From a virus, in IMG/VR virus record IMGVR_UViG_3300001782_000005, positions 62,001-126,000 of that record: DNA of 64,000 nucleotides. The stretch is one strand, 5' to 3'. The notes under the pieces were generated by a model. The model did not search any database. It worked only from the letters and a program-made list of their open reading frames with translations, and was not told the DNA's origin. Position numbers and translations under genes: made by a program. Positions 42,445 through 51,279 of the stretch are shown piece after piece (positions within the stretch are counted from its first letter, which is position 1; the number at the start of each line of letters is the position of its first letter).

Positions 42445-44236
42445 GTTCTCCCTCCATATTTAATAACTCTCTTTTTGCACTAACATCACTAAATAACTTC
42501 ATAATTTCATTTAGATTATCTGAGAACCTAATTGGAATTAATCTCCTCGTTTTCTCATCAATTGCACATACTCTTAGTTGATCAGGATTTAGTTCTCCCA
42601 AACCTTTAAAACGGGAAATCTTCCTATTTCCACTTCTTGCTTTCTTAATTTGCTCTTCAGTCCATAACGGAATAAATTGTTTACCTTCAGTTATTGCATA
42701 CAGTGGAGTCTGCACTAAATAATAGTGTCCATTTTTTATCACATCAGGAACTAAGTTGGCAAGGATAATTGTCAAAAGACAAAAGATATGTCCACCATCT
42801 TCATCTGCATCCGTAGCACAAATAATCTTCTCATATTTCAAACCGTTAATATCAAAGTGGGGTCCAACTCCTGTTCCTAATGCTTGAATTAATTCTCCAA
42901 CCTCTTTATTCTTCAAAATATCCTTCGTGTTAATAATGGAAGGAATTTTACCCCGAAGTGGAAAAATAGCATGGAGACGGGGATCACGACAAGAAATAAA
43001 AGAACCACCAGCAGAATCGCCTTCGACAATAAATAACTCTCCTTTAGAACCTGTACAATCGCGTAATTTAGTAAACTTCGTAGATGCTCTTTTTCCATTT
43101 GTAACATTCCTTAAATTCTTTGAATCTAGTTTCTTCCTATATAATTCAAACTGCTCAAGCAGAATCTCAAGCAACTGCTGGTTCTTATCAAAATGTTGCT
43201 CAATTTTCTGTTTAAGAGGATTTGTCAATCTCAATAAGTCATTCTTAGTATTGGTTAGTCGATGCTTTATTTGACCTGAAAATTCTGGATTCTTTAGGGA
43301 TAGACTCAGATATGCTCTTAATCCACAGAGACAATCGTTTGGTTGGAATTTTACCCCAATTCTCTTTGCCCTTGATGTAAACATATCTTTCAAAATATCT
43401 AAGAAAACATTTATGTGAGTTCCACCACCTTCTACTGGAAGAAGGTTAACTGAAGTATGAATCCTTGGAGTTATTGTTCCATTTCTAGAATAACAAAACT
43501 TAACTTTGAAATTTTCGGGTCTTAAACCAGGATCAATATAGATAACTGGTGAAATTTCCCTATCTGTATCCTTCAAGCAATGAGTCATAAAATACTCTTG
43601 CATGTCTAACTTAATGACTTCACGATTTCCATCTATACTCAAAGCAAAAGTACATCTTGGCAATTCAACTGATGCAATCAGTAAGCGACTTCTAATTCTT
43701 TCAATATCTGGAACCAAATTTTCAAAGATCTTCTTATCTGGTTTAAATTGAATTAATGTTGAAAAAGGTTTCTTATCTGTAAATTTATTGATTTCTTTTC
43801 TTCGAAATTTTGCACTCTCAAACTCAAACTTTGCTTTCTTACTATTTCTATATATCACAACCTCATAGAAGTCACTTAAAGCATTTATTGCAACCAAACC
43901 AACGCCGTGACGTCCACTACAAATATCATATGCCGTTTTTATACCCTGAAATTTTGCTCCAGAGAAAAGTTTACTTGAGATAATTCTGGGGATATCATTA
44001 CTGATGGGAATTCCTCTACCATTATCAATCACTTGATAGATATGATTTTTAGTATCTAGATTTATTGCCACGACGTTGGCAAACCCCGCCAAACATTCAT
44101 CAAGACTATTATCCAATGCTTCTTCAATTAAATGGACGGGGTTTGCCGTCTCCCCAATATACATTCCAGGATTTAACCGTATATGGGTGACTTCGTCGAG
44201 GACTTTAACTTCAGACGACGTATATTTTTTTGTCAT
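42431..44236 (-). CDS. type II DNA topoisomerase ATPase subunit (T4 gp39/GyrB-like)
   Basis: GHKL ATPase motifs: DNSLDE (42-47), DNGRGIP (71-77), GRHGVGL (108-114). The TOPRIM domain has VEGDSAGG (about 402-409) and DADEDGG (about 475-481), the Mg-binding acidic residues. Length (601 aa) fits gp39 plus gp60 or a compact GyrB. AAGGGAGG precedes ATG 44236. With the A subunit it forms a complete phage topoisomerase. Confidence 0.95.
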   Translation of the reverse strand: MTKKYTSSEVKVLDEVTHIRLNPGMYIGETANPVHLIEEALDNSLDECLAGFANVVAINLDTKNHIYQVIDNGRGIPISNDIPRIISSKLFSGAKFQGIKTAYDICSGRHGVGLVAINALSDFYEVVIYRNSKKAKFEFESAKFRRKEINKFTDKKPFSTLIQFKPDKKIFENLVPDIERIRSRLLIASVELPRCTFALSIDGNREVIKLDMQEYFMTHCLKDTDREISPVIYIDPGLRPENFKVKFCYSRNGTITPRIHTSVNLLPVEGGGTHINVFLDILKDMFTSRAKRIGVKFQPNDCLCGLRAYLSLSLKNPEFSGQIKHRLTNTKNDLLRLTNPLKQKIEQHFDKNQQLLEILLEQFELYRKKLDSKNLRNVTNGKRASTKFTKLRDCTGSKGELFIVEGDSAGGSFISCRDPRLHAIFPLRGKIPSIINTKDILKNKEVGELIQALGTGVGPHFDINGLKYEKIICATDADEDGGHIFCLLTIILANLVPDVIKNGHYYLVQTPLYAITEGKQFIPLWTEEQIKKARSGNRKISRFKGLGELNPDQLRVCAIDEKTRRLIPIRFSDNLNEIMKLFSDVSAKRELLNMEGEHGKK

Positions 44237-45151
44237 CTACCCTCCCTTACTTTGCATAACGTCCTTGATTGTTACAAACTTATCTGAACCATCCAGTTTC
44301 ATACCACTTACCTTTCTCGTTAACTTTTCATTTTCCCTCTGCAAATAGGAAACTTGTGTTTCTAATTTCTTATTACTTTCCTGCTCGTTAAGAATTTGTT
44401 GTGATAATCTATCATTTGTCTCTTCTAAAGTCTTGATTCTGCTTTCACATGATTCTTTCAATTGCAATATAGCAACATAATCTTTCTTCACAACTGAAAG
44501 TTGAGTTTTTAGCGACTTATTTTGATCTTCTAGATTAGACTTACACTCCTTTATCTTCGTAAGCTCTTCATCATATTCGCCTAGTGATTTTACCAGAATT
44601 TCTTGGTTATTAAAAGTGTCGGCCAAAACTCGTCTGAACATTCTAGAAAGTGATTTATCACTAATTCGAGTCGAAGTAAGAATATCTTTGAGATCTTCAT
44701 TTGTCAATTGGCTAAAATCTATATCGTGCCATCCGGGAAGATCTTTCTCTTCTTTAACTTCAATTACAGAACCTGGATCTTCAAACTCTGTTTTTTCATA
44801 CATAGATATCAGAGGAAAACCAAGTTCTTTTCTAGAGGAGACCATTTCAACATTTGCTGAACCTCTCCTCGATGACATCTCTTTCACTTCTGAAAGAGAG
44901 AGTTTAAAGGGCCACTTACCTCTCTCGTCAACTATATAATATACTTGTTTCTGTTTAGCAATCCTTCTCTTCTTAACTGAGAATCCTGCGTTGGCTAAAA
45001 TATTAAAATAGTGCTTAAGAGTAGACTCCTTCGCATTAATTTCAAATTTATCTACAATAATTCGATGTAAAACGTCTGTATTCAAAATTGTATTTGGAGG
45101 GAGATTAGAAGTATAACCCACCAGAACCCGGAAAAGTTCGCTCGTTTTCAT
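44237..45151 (-). CDS. winged-helix plus coiled-coil protein, 304 aa
   Basis: Residues 1-75 (VLHRIIVDKFEINAKESTLKHYFNILANAGF...YYIVD) read as a winged-helix DNA-binding domain. From about 185 to 285 there is a long heptad coiled coil. It is immediately upstream of the topoisomerase genes behind a terminator. It may be a transcription or replication regulator; no family is recognised. Confidence 0.65.
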   Translation of the reverse strand: MKTSELFRVLVGYTSNLPPNTILNTDVLHRIIVDKFEINAKESTLKHYFNILANAGFSVKKRRIAKQKQVYYIVDERGKWPFKLSLSEVKEMSSRRGSANVEMVSSRKELGFPLISMYEKTEFEDPGSVIEVKEEKDLPGWHDIDFSQLTNEDLKDILTSTRISDKSLSRMFRRVLADTFNNQEILVKSLGEYDEELTKIKECKSNLEDQNKSLKTQLSVVKKDYVAILQLKESCESRIKTLEETNDRLSQQILNEQESNKKLETQVSYLQRENEKLTRKVSGMKLDGSDKFVTIKDVMQSKGG

Positions 45152-45182
45152 TTATAAATCCTCCTTCAATATTTCTAAAATG

Positions 45183-45211
45183 GGACCCAGGTAGCTTAGC
45201 TACCCGGGTCC
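45183..45211 (-). terminator. intrinsic terminator
   Basis: The stem GGACCCGGGTAGC/GCTACCTGGGTCC with a TAA loop has a single mismatch and is followed by CATTTTAG on the minus strand. It separates the 132-aa gene from the winged-helix gene. Confidence 0.75.
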
Positions 45212-45217
45212 TCTAAC

Positions 45218-45616
45218 CTATTCTTGTTGCTTCTTAAATTCCTCAAGTTGCTCAGCACAAAGAGTTCTTCCTCTCATAAGTGCTGCGATGAAGGAGTCTA
45301 TGTGATCCAAATCTTGAATCAAAAACTCTGTACTTGTTTTTAGATATCCTGTAGAGACTAACCTAAAGGCCGCCTTTATAGTTCTCCAGATATTTCTAAG
45401 TTTCTCAGATGCCGGTGCACTAATATCATAGTGGCAATACTCAACATCTTTATGAAAGTATAGAAATACCATCCCAAACTTCTTATCAAACTCCATTTCA
45501 ATTGTTGCATCATGCTCGGGGTCTTTACAGTCACACGCAACCCTATACATGATTGAGTTAGGCCATTCACCAATTAACATCACTCCTTTTGCCACTTCAA
45601 AACCTTTTTTGTTCAT
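45218..45616 (-). CDS. hypothetical phage protein, 132 aa
   Basis: A beta-rich first half (MLIGEWPNSIMYRVACDC, MEFDKKFGMVFLYFHKDV) is followed by helices ending in LIQDLDHIDSFIAAL. This layout is known from conserved phage proteins without assigned function. GAGG precedes the ATG. A terminator follows. Confidence 0.65.
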   Translation of the reverse strand: MNKKGFEVAKGVMLIGEWPNSIMYRVACDCKDPEHDATIEMEFDKKFGMVFLYFHKDVEYCHYDISAPASEKLRNIWRTIKAAFRLVSTGYLKTSTEFLIQDLDHIDSFIAALMRGRTLCAEQLEEFKKQQE

Positions 45617-45617
45617 A

Positions 45618-46961
45618 TCATATCCTCACAATGAAACCTGTTCGGTTTAACGTCTCAATACTTCCCCTCGCTTCTGAAACACACCAAATAAGTTTCTTCG
45701 GTAACATCTTTCTTGGTAGAGCATTTATATTCTCTGTATATCCATCTGTAAAACCAAGAGTAACATCTGTACCCAACTCTCTTGCCCTCTTAAGAGCAGG
45801 GGCCATTGCTGTACCACCCCGACCTTTTACATTAAACTGTATATCACGAAGCTTCTTTACTTCGTACTCCTTCTGAAGTCTTGCATCACATTCAAGAACT
45901 ACAACTCTTGTATGACGATCTTTTTCCATTATACTTCCACAAGCAGAAAGAGCATCAAGAATTTCATCCTTGGACATACTGCCTGACGTGTCAATAATCA
46001 AAGAAATATAGAAAGAATAATCTCTTTTCTTTCCAGGAAATGGAGAAAATATTGGAGTCCCATCATCTGAAAGGGTGAAGAGATAGGCCCTCTTTCTGTT
46101 GACCCTTGTAGGTGATCTTCTAAATTTAGACAACCTAGATCCCCTAACAAGTCGTCTAATAATCTCATAATAGGGTGCTTTTGGAGGTCTAAGCGCCTCA
46201 TCAATTAAATCTTGAATATGAGATGGAAGAGTGCCTCTCCTCTTATTAAAATTTTTAACTGCCTCTCTGATAACATTTCCAACATTTGTATCTATTTTCC
46301 TAGATAGAGAACTAAGATCAGTTACTCCTTCTAAATTCTTAGTCCAATGACCATGATCATCCAAAGGCATTCCATCCCCACCAGAGCAATCTGGACACAT
46401 TACCTCTATTGGTTGATCACCCTTTCCGCCTTCGGACTTACCAAGACCTTCACCTGATGCCCCACATTGAGGACACTGAATTTCCTTAACCCTCTTCATC
46501 AATAGGTTATAATATTCTTCAGCAATCCTTTTTGGTGGAAGTTTATGATTTTCAGGGAACTCAGGAAAGACTTTATTCTCTCCAATTTTTACCTCTTGAG
46601 GCATATTCATTTGAGTATTAACGCAACAGTCGGCAGCAATGTTCCAAATACTAGCCTTTAGTGGTTTACGTTTGTCATTTAACTCATTAGCTAATATTCT
46701 TATTAACCTAGGAACATGCTTATTTAATACGTGCATACCTTCATGCTCTAGAATGAGCATGAGAACATCATCAGTTGCCATATCTACTAAATCTGGATGG
46801 TAATATAGTGCGATCAAACCATCATGCTCTGGCGCCACTCCCATAATAGATGGAAGCTCCTTGTTTGATCTTCTCGCCAGTCTTGAGAATAAATAACCCC
46901 AATAGGAGTTTCCCAAGACCATTCTGGCTATCAACTCCTTTAATCTTTCATCTGGGGTCAT
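45618..46961 (-). CDS. metallopeptidase-like/VWA protein (DUF2201 type)
   Basis: The N-terminal domain carries HEGMH (73-77), an HExxH zinc-peptidase signature. Two CxxC pairs around 150-180 suggest a zinc ribbon insert. The C-terminal von Willebrand A domain has the MIDAS DTSGSMS at about 322-328 and a GRGGTAM loop. Proteins of this type pair with MoxR ATPases, as here. ATG 46961 follows GAGG and is preferred to an earlier codon. The role is probably chaperone-like remodelling. Confidence 0.85.
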   Translation of the reverse strand: MTPDERLKELIARMVLGNSYWGYLFSRLARRSNKELPSIMGVAPEHDGLIALYYHPDLVDMATDDVLMLILEHEGMHVLNKHVPRLIRILANELNDKRKPLKASIWNIAADCCVNTQMNMPQEVKIGENKVFPEFPENHKLPPKRIAEEYYNLLMKRVKEIQCPQCGASGEGLGKSEGGKGDQPIEVMCPDCSGGDGMPLDDHGHWTKNLEGVTDLSSLSRKIDTNVGNVIREAVKNFNKRRGTLPSHIQDLIDEALRPPKAPYYEIIRRLVRGSRLSKFRRSPTRVNRKRAYLFTLSDDGTPIFSPFPGKKRDYSFYISLIIDTSGSMSKDEILDALSACGSIMEKDRHTRVVVLECDARLQKEYEVKKLRDIQFNVKGRGGTAMAPALKRARELGTDVTLGFTDGYTENINALPRKMLPKKLIWCVSEARGSIETLNRTGFIVRI

Positions 46962-46968
46962 AATTTCC

Positions 46969-48189
46969 TCACTTGTTATTACGACCGACTGCAACGATCG
47001 GTTCATAAAAATCTTTTCTATACACCTCAGATAATTTCATTAAATCTGTATGAAGTTTCGTAATATAACGAAATTCATCAGATGTCCTACTAAAATTATC
47101 TACTTGAGATACGAAAAGCGCCGCCGTATCAATTGGCATATCTGTCAGAAAAGAGACGATATTTTTCTGTTCCTTGATTGTATAATTGGGTCTTGAGGTT
47201 GATACAAACGTAGTAAATGCAACCATCAATTCCCCAAGTTTAGCGTTGTTCTGTTCCTTCACATACTGCTGTACCTGTTTCCTAACTTTAGGGTAATCAT
47301 AAAAGACATCTCTTGGATTAATGTCTTTCCTTTCTCTGGCAAACTCCATAAACATTCTCGTCATATTTACATTGAGCAAACCAGAAATTAAGAAATCAAG
47401 TTCAGCATATGAAGATGCAATCCCCCCTCTTGCTTCATAACCCCATAGAATATTTGAAACTCTCTCATAACTTGCGGGATTTGCATAAACACTACCTCTT
47501 CTCTGTGCGTCAAAATCATAGAGATAGTCTGGATGTGATTGGATAAACTCAACAACTAAAGAGTGAAAACCACTTGCAATTGCATGGTTCAAAAAATCTT
47601 GAGGTGATACTTCAACATATAAATGTAACATCCTCCTTAATCCAGCAGCATCTTCAAGCTGATCAACACTATACTCAGCGTCGTCAGGATTATCAAGAGA
47701 AACAACAAACCACCCCTTTGGAAAGGGGAATAGATGAATTTTATTCTCATTCTGCACCTGCCAAAGAAGCTGCTGCAAATTATGATCACCTCTTGAAAAC
47801 TCATCAATTATATAGATCCCATAGCTATCCGGGTCAGTCGGGATGAAATCAGAATATAGCATCTCAAACTTCTGTTGTCCTTCCCTTGTGACCGGAAACG
47901 GAATCAGAAAATCATCTCGTGAAAGCACAGGACACTGGATTTTAATCTGATTAAATAATCTTCCAGTCTCCTTTGTCAGCTCATCACTAATTTGTAAACA
48001 GATCTCAGTCTTACCAACGCCTGCTGGGCCAAGTATATGAAATGTTTGTTTTAAAATATCTCTACCTTGATCCCAACAGGCCAAAACATTAAGGATGTGA
48101 GTTTTGATCAGTTCCTTTATTCGATTGATGCTCAAAACTGCAATATTCAGCCTCTCAAAGTATTTTTGAACTTCCTGACCTTCGCTCAT
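46969..48189 (-). CDS. MoxR-type AAA+ ATPase
   Basis: Walker A GPAGVGKT (54-61), Walker B IIDEFSRG (127-134) and a sensor SLDNPDD region mark the MoxR/chelatase clade. The C-terminal lid is helical. It lies eight bases upstream of the VWA protein gene. MoxR-VWA pairs act like chelatases or chaperones that insert cofactors or remodel protein complexes. ATG 48189 follows GGGAG. Which complex is targeted is unknown; replication genes surround it. Confidence 0.88.
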   Translation of the reverse strand: MSEGQEVQKYFERLNIAVLSINRIKELIKTHILNVLACWDQGRDILKQTFHILGPAGVGKTEICLQISDELTKETGRLFNQIKIQCPVLSRDDFLIPFPVTREGQQKFEMLYSDFIPTDPDSYGIYIIDEFSRGDHNLQQLLWQVQNENKIHLFPFPKGWFVVSLDNPDDAEYSVDQLEDAAGLRRMLHLYVEVSPQDFLNHAIASGFHSLVVEFIQSHPDYLYDFDAQRRGSVYANPASYERVSNILWGYEARGGIASSYAELDFLISGLLNVNMTRMFMEFARERKDINPRDVFYDYPKVRKQVQQYVKEQNNAKLGELMVAFTTFVSTSRPNYTIKEQKNIVSFLTDMPIDTAALFVSQVDNFSRTSDEFRYITKLHTDLMKLSEVYRKDFYEPIVAVGRNNK

Positions 48190-48261
48190 CCTATACTCCC
48201 TTCGAGATGTACTATAGGCATTGTTAATTCTTTCAATGTTCCATAAGATCAATCTATTTAG

Positions 48262-49206
48262 TTAAAACTCAATATCATCAAAACTAAATTGCTTTGGTTT
48301 AGGTTCCTCTGATTGTGGAGGTTTCTCCTGCGGTTGCCCAGCTGGAGTTTCAGTCGTCTGGTCAGTAGTAGGAAATTGCTGCTCTGGAGAAACAGCTGGT
48401 TTTTCCTGTCCTTCAGCATAACCAGATACCTTTTTACCTCTAGACCAATCAAACTTCTCATTAAATTGTTCAAGAGTTTTCTTGGTTATGCGAAGTACAT
48501 TCATAACCACATTATTCGACAACTTCTCGCCTCTATCTAATGAGAAAACTTGCTTTGGTCCCCAATTAGAAGACTCAGTTGCAATTCCAATCTTTGTAAC
48601 AAATCTCTTGTTATTAACATGGACTTTCTCAAACCTTTTTGTGTCATCGGTTTGCGGGGTAAATATAGGATCGAAATCATCAGACTGCAAATTATTTATA
48701 TAATCTGCAACCCTAGAATACTTCATACCTTTTCCTCTGATGAAGACAAATGTAGGTTTTTTATCTTCGCCTACTACTGGGTTACCCTGACTATCACAAT
48801 ATATACCTGCAACAACTAGTTGTGCTCGGCAAGGATTGCAGAAATCAGAAGCAGCTCGTTCAGCTGAGTTCACACCACACTTGACTCCAGATGTGCCATA
48901 CCAAGGAGGATCGCCCACTTGATATGAAAAACACTCAATACTTTCTCTTCCTTGATTATCTCTCCTTATCTTTGCAAGAAGGCCTTTAACATGAGTAACA
49001 ATCATATAGACTTGATCTATATTATACTCAACTCCTCTAACTTGCAACTTCCCCGCTTGTTCTTGAAGTCCAAGATGATTTTGCCTCGTTTGACCCGCAA
49101 TATATACGGAGTGAAAAAATTCATCTTCAGGATCTACTGGTTGTCTAGACTCATAGCCAGTATCCATTAAATCGCCATAATCTTCAAGATTGAAGTCATT
49201 GCCCAT
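48262..49206 (-). CDS. putative single-stranded DNA-binding protein
   Basis: The 314-residue protein has a central folded domain with cysteines CGVNSAERAASDFCNPC (possible zinc, as in T4 gp32). It then has a disordered Pro/Gln/Glu-rich tail and the acidic-aromatic tip FSFDDIEF. Such tips recruit partners in bacterial SSB (DDDIPF) and phage SSBs. No OB-fold signature can be proved by eye. GGAGG precedes ATG 49206. Confidence 0.6.
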   Translation of the reverse strand: MGNDFNLEDYGDLMDTGYESRQPVDPEDEFFHSVYIAGQTRQNHLGLQEQAGKLQVRGVEYNIDQVYMIVTHVKGLLAKIRRDNQGRESIECFSYQVGDPPWYGTSGVKCGVNSAERAASDFCNPCRAQLVVAGIYCDSQGNPVVGEDKKPTFVFIRGKGMKYSRVADYINNLQSDDFDPIFTPQTDDTKRFEKVHVNNKRFVTKIGIATESSNWGPKQVFSLDRGEKLSNNVVMNVLRITKKTLEQFNEKFDWSRGKKVSGYAEGQEKPAVSPEQQFPTTDQTTETPAGQPQEKPPQSEEPKPKQFSFDDIEF

Positions 49207-49220
49207 CTTTCTAACACCTC

Positions 49221-49796
49221 CTATTTATTCACAACTAAACAGAAATTCGATGAATTTCTATCCTCTGGTAATGTAATAATAGAAAATTCATCATTAAACC
49301 AACATTTAACATTCTGATCAAGAAGATCGCTAGAGATGAACTTATTGACTTCTTTAAATTCAGGCATTTGTAATTCTTCATCTTCGATTGTAATTGGATT
49401 AACTTTTCTAACTTTTTCGTCGGTTATATCACCAGCAATTAACTTTGGGTGGGGACAATAGACTATTACTAATCTATCTCCAACCCTTCTAAAAATCTCA
49501 TTCTTAAAGAAATACGCATTTGTGTCAATATCAAACGCGACCTTCTCAGCATCTAATACTCTCTTAATAGATGTGTGTTGTCTACACAGCACACCGTCAT
49601 CTTTTGAATTGCATGGTTCACAATCTGAATTGTCAACACGGTATTTTATTCCTCTTATCTCGAAATTTTTATCTGCAGCTTTCGAGAAGTAATACAATAT
49701 TTTCCTCTTGTTTAGCAAGAACTTGACGACGGTAATCGGGTAGACATCAACATTTAGTCGCTCAACAAACTTCTCGGCAGACATGGACTTTAACAT
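49221..49796 (-). CDS. hypothetical protein, 191 aa
   Basis: It has a Cys/His region CEPCNSKDDGVLCRQH that could bind zinc and an otherwise mixed composition. It lies upstream of the SSB-like gene with a 14-base gap. GGGAG stands 11 bases before ATG 49796. Upstream is the long inverted repeat. No family is recognised. Confidence 0.65.
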   Translation of the reverse strand: MLKSMSAEKFVERLNVDVYPITVVKFLLNKRKILYYFSKAADKNFEIRGIKYRVDNSDCEPCNSKDDGVLCRQHTSIKRVLDAEKVAFDIDTNAYFFKNEIFRRVGDRLVIVYCPHPKLIAGDITDEKVRKVNPITIEDEELQMPEFKEVNKFISSDLLDQNVKCWFNDEFSIITLPEDRNSSNFCLVVNK

Positions 49797-49837
49797 ACCG
49801 TTACGACTCCCTTATTAAAACAAAAAAAGTGTTGTCT

Positions 49838-49962
49838 ACTCCAGCTAGCGATCACTCGACCACTAGCGCCACTAATTTATCCACTTTTTTTCCAGTATAA
49901 TATCATCGGATAAGTGAATAAATTAGCGGTGCTAGCAGTCGAGTAATCAACGTAGCGATGCT
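49838..49962. repeat. long imperfect inverted repeat
   Basis: Two arms of about 45-50 bases pair across a 25-base AT-rich centre (GATGATATTATACT on the minus strand). The core AGTGGATAAATTAGTGGCGCT faces AGTGAATAAATTAGCGGTGCT reversed, with three differences, and the match continues through GTCGAGTGATC/GTCGAGTAATC. U-rich sequence follows about 20 bases later on the minus strand. It could be a large terminator, a regulatory hairpin or a cruciform at an origin. Confidence 0.6.
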
Positions 49963-49965
49963 AAC

Positions 49966-50121
49966 CTATTTTTTCTTTATCTTTTCCTCTTCTTCTTCCT
50001 TTAATTGTTTCGGAATCCTAACTTTCCATAAACGGGCTGTTTGGAGGACTTTTATTAAATCCTCACTTTTGTTAATCTTGTCAATAATTCTATTCTTAAC
50101 TCTACGAAATAACTTGCTCAT
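49966..50121 (-). CDS. small basic protein, 51 aa
   Basis: Starts MSKLFRRVKN and ends EEEEEKIKKK; a strongly charged helical peptide. The ribosome binding site is poor. It occupies a gap otherwise without genes. Nucleic-acid binding is possible but not shown. Confidence 0.45.
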   Translation of the reverse strand: MSKLFRRVKNRIIDKINKSEDLIKVLQTARLWKVRIPKQLKEEEEEKIKKK

Positions 50122-50245
50122 AAGCACACCAAGCAAGTAATATCGCTTAGTAACTTGGTATGTAAAGTCCTAACATCATTCTGCCTTAATGTAAGTGTGT
50201 GCGCACATTTTAAATTGAAAAATGATCCAGGTGACTCAGTTATGC

Positions 50246-50497
50246 TCACAGCCCTTCCCTCCCATCTCTGATTTCTCCACACCTATCGCAGATGTCATAG
50301 ATGTAGTTTCGGTTCAAAAACGACTTGATCACCACCCCGATCTCATTTGACATAAGTGGCATCCCGTTAGCCTCTCTTTGACCTCCTAAATTAGTAATTA
50401 AGTTGGTCAGATCTGCCATGTCTAGATTTTCTGGGAAGGAGTAAGAAAACCTAGGTCTAAACTTGTGCCTATTGTTACTACAATCAAATGGCCACAT
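50246..50497 (-). CDS. hypothetical protein, 83 aa
   Basis: ATG 50497 with AGGAG is taken as start (TAATG overlap with the upstream gene). It opens MWPFDCSNNRHKF and ends with ICDRCGE, so two Cys/His groups may bind one zinc ion at the two ends of the chain. The 124 bases downstream hold small inverted repeats (ACCAAG/CTTGGT) and no gene. Confidence 0.6.
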   Translation of the reverse strand: MWPFDCSNNRHKFRPRFSYSFPENLDMADLTNLITNLGGQREANGMPLMSNEIGVVIKSFLNRNYIYDICDRCGEIRDGREGL

Positions 50498-50712
50498 TAT
50501 GCAGCTCCTGTTACGTTTTTGATTCCTGCACAATTATCCCCCTTGGCCACCATTAAACCTTGATCAACTCTCTGATCTAAAGTTTGTTTTACATCAGGTG
50601 ACATTTTTCCACAGCCCCATCCTTTTGGTCCCATAAGGAGATATCTACAGGTTTCTTCACTTCCAGGTCTACATACTTTTAAAACATACTCATCATCTAT
50701 AAAAAACTCCAA
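50497..50712 (-). CDS. hypothetical Cys-containing protein, 71 aa
   Basis: A TTG start at 50712 is chosen because AAAGGAGGG lies a few bases upstream; the frame stays open to 50796 without a site. It contains a beta-strand start EFFIDDEYVLKVC and a MGPKGWGCGK segment. Function is unknown. Confidence 0.55.
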   Translation of the reverse strand: MEFFIDDEYVLKVCRPGSEETCRYLLMGPKGWGCGKMSPDVKQTLDQRVDQGLMVAKGDNCAGIKNVTGAA

Positions 50713-51018
50713 TCTACCCTCCTTTCTGCCAACGGAAAATTTTCTATACTCAAGAAAACATAGTTGAGTTTTACTTGAGTTATTATTTGAGAGCAATGCA
50801 CCCAGGTGATTAACCTCAACGGACCGCTAAAAAATGCAGCCCTCCCAAGCGACTTACATGCTCAAGTCTACAAAAAAGAAAGACAGTAATTGTTGGTAAA
50901 TAAATTTTTTTCTATGAAAGGGGGGATTTCCTCTTAGGAAATTAACTAAATAAAAAACCAACAACTACTATCCTTCTTAGTAATTAATATATATAGAAGG
51001 TTCTCAGTTTCCAAAAAA
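50713..51018. other. 306-base intergenic region with nested hairpins
   Basis: It has an outer stem GTTGTTGGT/ACCAACAA around 50890-50971, an inner perfect hairpin ATTTCCT/AGGAAAT (about 50928-50944), and a third stem CCTTCT/AGAAGG whose loop holds the 14-bp motif ATTAATATATATAG (50983-50996). U-rich tracts on the minus strand suggest a terminator for RNAP-2 followed by a leader for the 71-aa gene. No gene was found. Confidence 0.5.
50983..50996 (-). promoter_or_regulatory. 14-bp AT-rich motif, candidate promoter
   Basis: ATTAATATATATAG (CTATATATATTAAT on the transcribed strand) is identical to the copy at 63136-63149. Both lie in long gaps downstream of terminators. AT-rich TATATTA elements are known early promoters in phiKZ-like phages; the link here is inference. 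Confidence 0.35.
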
Positions 51019-51279
51019 TTAACTAAGGTCAAGAGACGTTGGTTTGTTATAATTTTCAAGGTTAAACTTCAATGTACCTTTCTGAAAACTATCAGAAGCA
51101 TTTTTCATCATGTCTTTTGTATGAATAGGCATATCAGAATCAGTTACATGGAGGAGAAGTCCACCCTTAAATGAAAATACGACTCCATCTGGAGTATGAT
51201 CAACTCCAATTAAGTCTTGTCTATCACATTCAATTTTGACAGAACCTTTCGAGACATTAATTTTATCAATTTTGCTCAT
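51019..51279 (-). CDS. hypothetical protein downstream of RNAP-2, 86 aa
   Basis: TGATG overlap with the upstream gene, with AAGGAG before ATG 51279. A beta-rich half (GSVKIECDRQDLIGVDHTPDGVVFSFKGGLLLHV) is followed by a helix. It appears to be the last gene of the RNAP-2 operon. No family is recognised. Confidence 0.65.
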   Translation of the reverse strand: MSKIDKINVSKGSVKIECDRQDLIGVDHTPDGVVFSFKGGLLLHVTDSDMPIHTKDMMKNASDSFQKGTLKFNLENYNKPTSLDLS

